DNA of 5,878 bases, from NCBI GenBank assembly GCA_002348585.1, contig DEBO01000044.1, positions 13,905 to 19,782 on the forward strand. Direction: 5' to 3'. Of the stretch, positions 1 to 5,271 are shown one piece after another. Source of the DNA: Alphaproteobacteria bacterium UBA2954 (GTDB taxonomy: Bacteria > Pseudomonadota > Alphaproteobacteria > Puniceispirillales > Puniceispirillaceae). The translations under genes and the position numbers were made by a program. The notes under the pieces were generated by a model. It was not told where the DNA came from. It worked only from the letters and a program-made list of their open reading frames with translations, and did not search any database. Each line of letters opens with the position of its first letter. Position 1 is the stretch's first letter.

Positions 1-297
1 TTCCTGACCTTCAAGAGCCATCATACCATCTTTCCGAGCAATCCCTGATAGCTCAACCATGCGCTCTATAAGCTCATCCATCTTTTTAATTGGTGGTAAA
101 AAAGCTTTTGCCATAGCTCCAAAGTGACCAAGAAAAACAGGCATTGGAACAGCATAAAGAACCAGAAACGCTGTTCCTCCAAAAACAATCAGGATAGATG
201 GCACGTCAACGAACGGGGCAATTCCGCCACCTGATATCATCGCACCTAGGATCATGCCAATCCCGCCGATAAGCCCAATAAGAGACGCTATATCCAT
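1..297 (-). CDS. motA: MotA/PomA-type flagellar stator subunit, N-terminal 99 residues (gene continues past position 1)
   Basis: This is the N-terminal part of the A subunit of the flagellar stator, an inner-membrane ion channel that couples ion flow to rotor torque with a MotB/PomB partner. The reading frame is open from an ATG at 297 to the window edge. It opens with MDIASLIGLIGG and continues with FVDVPSILIVFGG, close to Vibrio PomA as I recall it. Two membrane segments are visible (about residues 4-22 and 32-52), then the start of the large cytoplasmic loop. Residues R88, K89, E96 and E99 line up without gaps with charged loop residues that in PomA/MotA contact FliG. Asp31, a PomA hallmark linked to sodium use, is present, so sodium drive is possible but inferred. 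A Shine-Dalgarno AGGTGA lies 7 nt before the ATG. The promoter appears to be of sigma-54 type. Confidence 0.93.
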   Translation of the reverse strand, partial: MDIASLIGLIGGIGMILGAMISGGGIAPFVDVPSILIVFGGTAFLVLYAVPMPVFLGHFGAMAKAFLPPIKKMDELIERMVELSGIARKDGMMALEGQE

Positions 298-304
298 AAG
301 CAAT

Positions 305-310
305 TCACCT
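305..310 (-). promoter_or_regulatory. Ribosome binding site of motA
   Basis: AGGTGA on the minus strand, 7 nt upstream of the ATG at 297. It fixes that start codon. Confidence 0.75.
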
Positions 311-334
311 GTTTTTCCTGTTATATTATCAGTA

Positions 335-349
335 GGCAGTTGAACTGCC
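335..349 (-). repeat. Perfect inverted repeat in the motA leader
   Basis: The two 7-nt arms GGCAGTT and AACTGCC flank a single base. As RNA this would fold as a 5-bp GC-rich stem with a 5-nt loop. It falls at the very 5' end of the transcript predicted from the sigma-54 site (start near 352). It could be a 5' stabilising hairpin or a protein-binding operator. The sequence does not decide between these. Confidence 0.5.
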
Positions 350-362
350 GACGCTCTAAAAA

Positions 363-378
363 TGCAAGTTTGATACCA
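363..378 (-). promoter_or_regulatory. Candidate sigma-54 (-24/-12) promoter of motA
   Basis: The minus strand reads TGGTATCAAACTTGCA. Set against the consensus TGGCACG-N4-TTGCA/T, the invariant GG (-24) and GC (-12) are both present and exactly 10 nt apart, and the TTGCA block is complete. The mismatches lie in the less conserved CACG part. Predicted transcription starts near 352, giving a leader of about 55 nt that carries a good Shine-Dalgarno. No enhancer-binding-protein site was identified. Many bacteria use sigma-54 for flagellar genes, and the rpoN gene lies in this window. Confidence 0.55.
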
Positions 379-509
379 AAAAAGGTTTAAAACTGTATTT
401 TTGGCCTGTTTTGCCTGCCCGGTAGGACAGACCTTCAGAGAACATGTCCTCAAACTTACTGCTGTTTTTCACATGGTTATTATATACAAATATGCTTATA
501 TTTGAAAAT

Positions 510-1064
510 ATGAAGAGAGACTCCTATCAATTAGGTCAGATTTGCAGTTTTCTGCAGCTAAGAGCATGGCTGATATGCTTTAGTCTTGGTCTTCTTGGCA
601 ACATTGGCGGGATTTTGGCTGTAGCTACGCCTGTTCATGCTCAGACTCCAACAAACGGGGCTTATATAATTAAGGATGACAAGGTTATTGATCTGCGTTC
701 TGGTGTCGAATGGCTGCGTTGTTCTTTAGGTCAGCAATTTGATGAGGGGGATTGCACAGGAGAGGTGCTCCGCCTGACACAGAATGAGGTGGCTGAAGCT
801 ATTCGGATTGCCAACCGCGAACTGGGTGGGATATGGCGCCTACCTACCCGCAAAGAACTTGAATTTCTGGTCTGCAAAAGCTGTCCTGCACCGAAAATTG
901 ATAAATCTGTATTTCCAGGAACAGTTTCTGAACCTTACTGGACAGGGCAACGGAACTGGATTTCTCCAAAAAATCTCTGGTCAGTCAATTTTATGACCGG
1001 CCACAGCTATGGCCGGTTTTTCCCCTATCAGCGGTTGGCAGTCCGTCTCGTTCGCACACGCTAA
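510..1064 (+). CDS. Secreted Lcl_C / DUF1566-domain protein
   Basis: This is an exported protein of 184 aa with one Lcl C-terminal (DUF1566) domain. That family is common on secreted and surface proteins of Proteobacteria and has no established enzymatic role. From the ATG at 510 the N-terminus is a signal peptide: MKRD, a hydrophobic stretch (about residues 18-40), then ATPVHA before Q45, a likely signal peptidase I site. Domain hallmarks follow in order: DLRSGVEWLRCSLGQ (61-75), the GIWRLPTRKEL block (107-117), PYWTGQ (143-148), LWSVNFMTG (156-164) and the closing AVRLVRTR. Mature cysteines C71, C82, C122 and C125 could form two disulfides. The frame is open upstream to an ATG at 444 (206 aa), but those extra 22 residues would bury the signal peptide. 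Neither start has a strong ribosome site, so the start is uncertain. The stop overlaps that of the convergent gene. Confidence 0.8.
   Translation: MKRDSYQLGQICSFLQLRAWLICFSLGLLGNIGGILAVATPVHAQTPTNGAYIIKDDKVIDLRSGVEWLRCSLGQQFDEGDCTGEVLRLTQNEVAEAIRIANRELGGIWRLPTRKELEFLVCKSCPAPKIDKSVFPGTVSEPYWTGQRNWISPKNLWSVNFMTGHSYGRFFPYQRLAVRLVRTR
996..1021 (+). terminator. Terminator-like hairpin inside the 3' end of the Lcl_C gene
   Basis: ACCGGCCA and TGGCCGGT form a perfect 8-bp GC-rich stem around a 6-nt loop (CAGCTA). The last stem base begins a run of five Ts. This has the form of an intrinsic terminator for plus-strand transcription, yet it ends about 40 nt before the stop codon at 1062-1064. In the minus direction the hairpin is not followed by a T run. 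Confidence 0.5.
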
Positions 1065-1315
1065 CGCTCTTTAGAGTGGTGACTTGTCAGTCTCTGTCTT
1101 TTTTTATGTGACCAGAATTTAAATCCAAATAAAAATACAGGCAGGCCAGCAAAGGCCCAGCCAAACATCGAAGGTGTCAGTCCAGCCAGCTTATCTAGCA
1201 AGTCATGTGCCAGCACACCAAAGACAACCACACCTAAAATCATCGCCAGATAAACCCTCAGGATCTGGCAACGTCGACAGGGCTCACGTTTAACCTCTGT
1301 GCGGGTTGAAAACAT
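1061..1315 (-). CDS. Small two-helix membrane protein with an N-terminal CxxC
   Basis: This is an 84-aa protein that I do not recognise. The N-terminus is basic and holds CRRC (C13, C16). Two hydrophobic segments follow (about residues 20-40 and 48-69), joined by a short loop with D38/D41/K42. The C-terminus is strongly basic (HKKRQRL through SKER). By the positive-inside rule both ends should be cytoplasmic, making a helical hairpin. The two cysteines could bind a metal or form a disulfide, but a lone CxxC pair is weak evidence. The start is the ATG at 1315. A GGGAG about 12 nt upstream is a little far for a ribosome site. The TAG stop overlaps the stop of the convergent Lcl_C gene by 3 of 4 shared bases. 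It is divergent from rpoN. Confidence 0.6.
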   Translation of the reverse strand: MFSTRTEVKREPCRRCQILRVYLAMILGVVVFGVLAHDLLDKLAGLTPSMFGWAFAGLPVFLFGFKFWSHKKRQRLTSHHSKER

Positions 1316-1350
1316 TTTCTGATTCAGCTCCCTGATTTTACCGATTGCAC

Positions 1351-1363
1351 TGACTGTAAGTCA
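1351..1363. repeat. Small inverted repeat in the intergenic region before rpoN
   Basis: TGACT and AGTCA arms flank GTA, a perfect 13-bp palindrome 36 bp upstream of the minus-strand membrane-protein gene. The size suits an operator half-turn pair, but no regulator is suggested and chance is possible. Confidence 0.3.
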
Positions 1364-1407
1364 CGCGAAACAGTTTGGTTTTCTTGTCTGAATTCTGACA
1401 TGAAGTG

Positions 1408-1458
1408 AAAAAAAATTTTAACTAAAATTTTTAACCAATTGAAAAAATTTAAAAAATT
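1408..1458 (+). promoter_or_regulatory. Phased A/T tracts upstream of rpoN (probable curved DNA or UP-like region)
   Basis: An almost pure AT stretch contains five A-to-T junctions (AATT-type), at about 1415, 1427, 1438, 1447 and 1456. Their mean spacing is roughly one helical turn. Tracts phased this way bend DNA, and an AT-rich block just upstream of a -35 region can serve as an UP element. The role in rpoN transcription is inferred. Confidence 0.4.
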
Positions 1459-1469
1459 GTGTTGAAAAT

Positions 1470-1498
1470 CTGACAAATCGTCCTGTCAAACGTTTATT
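1470..1498 (+). promoter_or_regulatory. Weak candidate sigma-70-type promoter of rpoN
   Basis: CTGACA (5/6 to TTGACA) at 1470-1475 is followed after 17 bp by TTTATT (4/6 to TATAAT) at 1493-1498. Transcription would begin near 1505, giving a leader of about 55 nt. The match is modest, but it sits directly downstream of the AT-rich tract. Confidence 0.28.
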
Positions 1499-1546
1499 TT
1501 GCAAAACTTGTGCCGTCTGAGCAACGTGATTTTTGTAGAGTACATG

Positions 1547-1553
1547 AAGGGAG
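1547..1553 (+). promoter_or_regulatory. Ribosome binding site that sets the rpoN start
   Basis: AAGGGAG lies 7 nt before the ATG at 1561. The upstream in-frame GTG at 1510 has no comparable site. The protein from 1561 begins exactly where RpoN homologues begin (MQLSQSIKLRQKQSLVMTPQ), so the longer version is rejected. Confidence 0.85.
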
Positions 1554-1560
1554 ACATGTT

Positions 1561-3075
1561 ATGCAATTATCACAGTCCATAAAACTGCGCCAGAAACAGT
1601 CGCTGGTGATGACACCACAGCTGCAACAGGCGATTAAGCTGTTACAGATGACCAATCTGGAATTGTCCCAGCATTTGCAGGAACAAATGTACGATAACCC
1701 ATTTCTGGAAGTCACCGGGGCAACTGAAACAGAGCTGAGCGAAACAGCCAAACATTCTGGTGGCCCGGCAGACTCTGAAGTCCTGAATAAGAACTTGACA
1801 GCCACCGAAGGTCAAAATGATGTATCTGCTTTGCGCGAAAGTGCAGCTCTGGCTGATGATCCAACTCAAACTCAAGAAATTGAGAACCGCTTTGACACCG
1901 CTCTTGTTGATATGCCGAGTAATCCTGGTGTAAGAAATAATTTTGCTGATGGTGATTTTGACCCGATTGACAGCCTAACTTCTGAAGACGGGTTTTACCC
2001 GATGCTGTTCAAACAGATGAATTTGACTTTTTCCAATTCAGCTGACCGGATTATTGCTACACACTTTATCAATGCACTTGAACCATCTGGCTGGATTGGC
2101 AATTCGGTAGAGGCTATCGCCGAAGAAAGTGGCTGCTCAGTTGAGCAGGCAGAGACCGTACTGGCCGCGTTACAGGGGTTTGAGCCTGCTGGTTTGTTCG
2201 CCCGCGATTTGGCCGAGTGTTTAAAAATTCAGCTGATTGAGAACAACAAGTTTTCCCCCTTATTTGAGCAGCTTTTGGATAATCTTGAACAACTTGGCCG
2301 CGGTGAGATTAAACAACTGGCTCGCAAATTTAAGTGCACCCCCGAAGATATTGTCGAGATGCTTTCGATTATCCGTACGTTAAACCCTAAGCCAGGTGAA
2401 CATCTTGGGATTGAATTCCGAGAAATGCCCAGCCCGGACGTCATTGTGACTCGTAAAAAACAGGGTTGGTCAGTTGAACTAAACCGGTCAACCCTCCCAT
2501 CGGTTTTGGTGAATGAACATTATGCCGAGCTGATGGCTAAACAGAAACGTGCTGATCAGGCGGTGCAGGATTATTCCGCAGAAACATTGACAAATGCGCG
2601 CTGGCTAAAACGCGCAGTTGAGCAACGTAATCAGACAACATTGAAAATCAGTGCCGAGATAATCCGTCACCAGACTGACTTTCTTGAAAAAGGTCTAGAC
2701 TATCTAAAACCCTTGTCTTTGCGGGATGTGGCGCTTGCTGTTGGCATGCATGAAAGTACAGTGAGCCGAGTGACAACTGGTTTGCTAATTTCTACACCGC
2801 GAGGCGGCATGCCACTTAAGTCTTTCTTCAGCGTCAATATCGCTTCGCGTGATTCAGATATGAATGCCTCTGCTGCTTCTGTACGGAATATGGTTAAGAA
2901 AATTATTTCACAAGAAGTTCCAGGGAAACCGCTTAGCGATGAAGCCATTTCAAAAGTGATTTCAGAACAGGGCATTGACTTGGCCCGCCGTACGGTTGCG
3001 AAATACCGCGAAATGCTAAACATTCCATCCTCTTCCCAGCGGCGGATGCGAGCCAGATTATCTGAATTCCGCTAA
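1561..3075 (+). CDS. rpoN: RNA polymerase sigma-54 factor RpoN
   Basis: This is sigma-54, which directs RNA polymerase to -24/-12 promoters and requires AAA+ enhancer-binding activators to open DNA. At 504 aa it has the usual full length. Region I (about 1-50) is Q/L-rich, with SLVMTPQLQQAIKLLQ and the closing NPFLE. An acidic, low-complexity region II follows (about 51-140). The core-binding domain (about 140-330) contains FEPAGLFARDLAECL (207-221) and LNPKPG (274-279). The helix-turn-helix (about 385-410) contains HESTVSRV (397-404). The RpoN box ARRTVAKYRE is intact at 475-484, followed by IPSSSQRR. The loop after the HTH (406-423) is less typical than the rest. The gene stands alone with its own terminator, whereas alphaproteobacterial rpoN usually sits between lptB and hpf/ptsN. 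Divergent flagellar and unrelated genes flank it instead. Confidence 0.98.
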   Translation: MQLSQSIKLRQKQSLVMTPQLQQAIKLLQMTNLELSQHLQEQMYDNPFLEVTGATETELSETAKHSGGPADSEVLNKNLTATEGQNDVSALRESAALADDPTQTQEIENRFDTALVDMPSNPGVRNNFADGDFDPIDSLTSEDGFYPMLFKQMNLTFSNSADRIIATHFINALEPSGWIGNSVEAIAEESGCSVEQAETVLAALQGFEPAGLFARDLAECLKIQLIENNKFSPLFEQLLDNLEQLGRGEIKQLARKFKCTPEDIVEMLSIIRTLNPKPGEHLGIEFREMPSPDVIVTRKKQGWSVELNRSTLPSVLVNEHYAELMAKQKRADQAVQDYSAETLTNARWLKRAVEQRNQTTLKISAEIIRHQTDFLEKGLDYLKPLSLRDVALAVGMHESTVSRVTTGLLISTPRGGMPLKSFFSVNIASRDSDMNASAASVRNMVKKIISQEVPGKPLSDEAISKVISEQGIDLARRTVAKYREMLNIPSSSQRRMRARLSEFR

Positions 3076-3134
3076 GAATCGGACGAAAACTTCTCAGTTT
3101 CTCCCAAAGCCTCAGTTGAATGTGGCTTTACTTT

Positions 3135-3166
3135 CCCCGGCGGTTCGAAACCGTCGGGGTTTTTTT
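3135..3166 (+). terminator. Intrinsic terminator of rpoN
   Basis: CCCCGGCGGTT pairs with AACCGTCGGGG in an 11-bp stem (one G-T wobble) closed by CGA, followed at once by seven Ts (3160-3166). It starts 59 nt after the rpoN stop. The minus-strand side has no T run, so it mainly serves the plus strand, although its hairpin could also mark the 3' end of the convergent small gene. Confidence 0.93.
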
Positions 3167-3191
3167 AATACAAAAGCGTTACGGGAGAAGA

Positions 3192-3371
3192 TCAGCGTTT
3201 GGCAACCATTGCAGAGAGTTTTGCGGTCATTTCACGTTCATGCTCGCTGGCTTCATATTCATGCAAATACAATCCCAGCGGTATCAGATTCTCACAAATA
3301 GGCTCATCGTTCTGATCAAATTCAACAAATTTGATGGCCATTTTTTCTGCAGGCTGTTTTTTTGCACGCAT
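3192..3371 (-). CDS. Small orphan protein, 59 aa
   Basis: I do not recognise this short soluble protein. It begins MRAKKQPAEK, has a central segment (AIKFVEFDQNDEPICENLIP) and ends in a charged, probably helical tail (HEYEASEHEREMTAKLSAMV). There is no signal peptide or membrane segment and a single cysteine. The ATG at 3371 is preceded by AGAAGGA with about 8 nt spacing, a strong ribosome site that supports a real gene. The frame stays open further upstream (to 3512), but that extension has no such support and would overlap the peptidase gene. It lies 118 bp downstream of the M23 gene on the same strand, so it could be read from the same transcript, and it converges on the rpoN terminator. 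Confidence 0.6.
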   Translation of the reverse strand: MRAKKQPAEKMAIKFVEFDQNDEPICENLIPLGLYLHEYEASEHEREMTAKLSAMVAKR

Positions 3372-3489
3372 ATTTCTAGTCCTTCTTATCCGATGCCTAA
3401 TACTGGGCAAACACACTAGAAACTGCAACCTCTGTGCCAGACCTGGAACAAAGGTGCTTAACAGGTTTAAAAAACAGAAAATTGTTTGC

Positions 3490-4836
3490 TTACATCTCGC
3501 CTGACAAAGCACCAGTGATTGTCAATTTATGGCCATAGGTGAAAAAATCTTCAGGGTCACTTGATTTACCATTAATCCGGATCTCATAATGAAGATGCAT
3601 ACCATCTGAATGACCTGTGTTACCCATTGTGCCCAATATATCCTGTGTAGTTACAAAGCTGCCTTTGCTGACCAGTACAGAGGACAGATGCGCATAAACA
3701 GTCTCAATGCCATGGGCGTGCTGGACCCTGACCACTTTCCCAAAACCGCCATCCCGTCCAGAAAATGTTACAACGCCGCTGGCTGAAGGACGCAGCTTGG
3801 CTTTCCAGGTTCCTGCCAGGTCGACTCCGTGATGAAACCGCGTCACTCCGGTCTTTTTATTAGTGCGCATGCCATAAGGGCTTGTCACATAATAATAGCG
3901 CAAAGGGGCCTGCAATGGCAGCATATGCAACAATTCACGCCAGGTGTCTCGGTAAAGATACAGCGCAGGCACATGTTCTTCAGCAGCGGCAAGTGCAGGG
4001 TTCCATTGTTCAGGTTCGCTGTCAGGAGTGATCCCCAGTTTGTCCAACATGATTTTTATACGCTCAACCTCTTTAAGTACTTTGGCAAAACGTCTATGCA
4101 GCTTCATTTGTGGATTTTGTAGAGGTGGGTTGCCCAGTCCGTCAAAACTGACAAATTCAGGGTCCATGGGCTCAGCAGCAGGGCGAGCAACAGGGGTGGC
4201 TACCACTTCAACTTTCCGTTCAGCAGATTCTAGATTGCTGTCTTTCTGAAGGGCCGATAGTGAGGAGACTAACTCATCATTCGGCTCTTCAATATCTGAA
4301 TATTGCCGGGGCTCTATGATGATCGCCTGCTGGAGGGCCAACAGACTCGTTTTTTGCTCGTTATTCTCCTCTAAGGGCAATTTTTGCTCAGATACGTCGT
4401 CCAGTTCTGGCAAATGGATTTGGTCATTAGATGATGGCAAATGTGGAGACAATAAGGTCGTTATAACTGAATCTTCCAAAAGAGGTGGCCAGGCTGTCTT
4501 AGCATCTTTTGGGTTTGTTTGTTCAGATATTGTAGGAATGCGTGTGGCCAGCTGTTTTACGAAGCTGAGAGAGGACAATGATGAAAAAGAGGGTAGATTT
4601 GGCAAGGCAGGGGCCAATAAAATAAGAACAGTAAGACCGATCCCACCAGTGAATCCAGAGATAATATGTGTGGGCCGTAGGCAGAATTCTATTGGGCCGT
4701 TAGCGCTTAAAAATAAGAAACGTGTTTCACGGATGAACAGACGATTCTGCGTTGTTGAAAAGCGCATATGTTCACTGTCGGAATCAACCGCTGGCGGCAG
4801 AACTGAAGCCAGTCTATGTATCACCCAGCTGAACAT
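3490..4836 (-). CDS. Membrane-anchored M23 (LytM-type) cell-wall endopeptidase
   Basis: This is a zinc metallopeptidase of family M23, which cleaves peptide cross-links in peptidoglycan. At 448 aa, the N-terminal ~54 residues are cytoplasmic and end in RFLFLSANGPIEFCLRP, a motif type placed just before the membrane in alphaproteobacterial M23 proteins. One membrane segment follows (about 58-78). A long acidic, low-complexity periplasmic linker (about 80-240) and a helical part (240-267) lead to the catalytic domain (about 312-435). Zinc ligands are visible: H335 and D339 in HHGVD, H416 in HLHYE, with H383 in YAHLS completing the site. All are present, so it should be active rather than a degenerate EnvC/NlpD-like activator. 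The ribosome site overlaps the stop of the upstream tail-anchored gene, implying one operon. Bactofilins lie close by, as for LmdC of stalked alphaproteobacteria. Confidence 0.93.
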   Translation of the reverse strand: MFSWVIHRLASVLPPAVDSDSEHMRFSTTQNRLFIRETRFLFLSANGPIEFCLRPTHIISGFTGGIGLTVLILLAPALPNLPSFSSLSSLSFVKQLATRIPTISEQTNPKDAKTAWPPLLEDSVITTLLSPHLPSSNDQIHLPELDDVSEQKLPLEENNEQKTSLLALQQAIIIEPRQYSDIEEPNDELVSSLSALQKDSNLESAERKVEVVATPVARPAAEPMDPEFVSFDGLGNPPLQNPQMKLHRRFAKVLKEVERIKIMLDKLGITPDSEPEQWNPALAAAEEHVPALYLYRDTWRELLHMLPLQAPLRYYYVTSPYGMRTNKKTGVTRFHHGVDLAGTWKAKLRPSASGVVTFSGRDGGFGKVVRVQHAHGIETVYAHLSSVLVSKGSFVTTQDILGTMGNTGHSDGMHLHYEIRINGKSSDPEDFFTYGHKLTITGALSGEM

Positions 4837-4842
4837 AACCAG

Positions 4843-4847
4843 TCCTC
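4843..4847 (-). promoter_or_regulatory. M23 ribosome binding site overlapping the upstream stop codon
   Basis: The minus strand reads TGAGGACTGGTT before the ATG at 4836. GAGGA is the Shine-Dalgarno, 6 nt from the start, and its first bases belong to the TGA stop of the preceding gene. This arrangement favours translational coupling and fixes the ATG at 4836. Confidence 0.75.
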
Positions 4848-5223
4848 ATTTGAGCAGCAAAATCGCCATCAATATCACATTTGAGAACAGTTGCAGAATT
4901 ATCAGCGTGATTATTAGGCCACTTGACTGCCTATTCTTAATATTGAGGTTAAAGGAAGGCATTGACATGGCTTTGGTCAGCGCATTATGCATGGCGATGG
5001 TGGTATCGGTCACGCCTGTCCGCTTTTTTTCTAAAGATTGTTGATCATCAATTGACGCGTCGGCATCGGGCTGATTCAGCGAAGCATCCTGAATTGAAAA
5101 ATTTACATCATCGCGTAGTTTCTCGTCAGGCAGATTGTAGCTGTGTTTAGATACAATCGCCTCTGACACCTCATTTCTGATTTTTTCGATCCGTTTGCGG
5201 ATATCAATTACGTCAACGACCAT
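4846..5223 (-). CDS. Tail-anchored protein of unknown function, paired with the M23 peptidase
   Basis: I do not recognise this 125-aa protein. It has an N-terminal charged, probably coiled helix (about 3-26: VIDIRKRIEKIRNEVSEAIV), a polar, Asp/Gln-rich, likely disordered middle (28-68), a second amphipathic stretch (about 72-90), and one C-terminal membrane segment (about 103-124) that ends in a single lysine. With no signal peptide this is a tail-anchored topology, with roughly 100 residues in the cytoplasm. The ATG at 5223 has AAGGC about 9 nt upstream. The stop lies 9 nt before the M23 start and overlaps its ribosome site, so the two are almost certainly co-transcribed. It is divergent from the bactofilins. 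A role as a membrane linker or regulator between bactofilin filaments and the peptidase is inference from context only. Confidence 0.75.
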   Translation of the reverse strand: MVVDVIDIRKRIEKIRNEVSEAIVSKHSYNLPDEKLRDDVNFSIQDASLNQPDADASIDDQQSLEKKRTGVTDTTIAMHNALTKAMSMPSFNLNIKNRQSSGLIITLIILQLFSNVILMAILLLK

Positions 5224-5265
5224 TGATTTTTGCCTTTGCCCTTCTCAATTGAACCAACACTCTGT

Positions 5266-5271
5266 ATTGTA
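5266..5271 (-). promoter_or_regulatory. Possible -10 element for the tail-anchored/M23 operon
   Basis: TACAAT on the minus strand (5/6 to TATAAT), about 43 bp upstream of the ATG at 5223, would give a leader of about 35 nt. No convincing -35 is visible at 16-18 bp, so this is a weak call. The 198-bp gap between the divergent genes must hold promoters for both sides. No clear one was seen for the bactofilin side. Confidence 0.25.

Noticed and set aside
400..420. TTGGCCTGTTTTGCC on the plus strand as a sigma-54 promoter for the Lcl_C gene
   Set aside because: GG and GC are only 8 nt apart. Sigma-54 sites need 10.
1335..1364. GTGACT-N18-TAAAAT on the minus strand as the promoter of the small membrane protein
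   Set aside because: It would start transcription near 1328, which cuts off the only Shine-Dalgarno candidate (1328-1332).
1418..1434. CtrA-like TTAA...TTAA pair upstream of rpoN
   Set aside because: The two TTAA blocks are 9 nt apart rather than the required 7, and they lie in an AT-rich tract where such words arise by chance.
1510..1560. RpoN start at the upstream GTG (521 aa)
   Set aside because: There is no ribosome site, and the added residues precede the conserved N-terminus. The ATG at 1561 has AAGGGAG at ideal spacing.
3372..3512. Upstream extension of the 59-aa gene to 106 aa
   Set aside because: The extension overlaps the end of the M23 gene, has no ribosome site, and adds no recognisable sequence. 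The inner ATG has a strong site.
4316..5044. Plus-strand open frame of 242 codons
   Set aside because: It is antisense to the M23 and tail-anchored genes, has no recognisable domain, and its opposite strand carries clear protein signatures.
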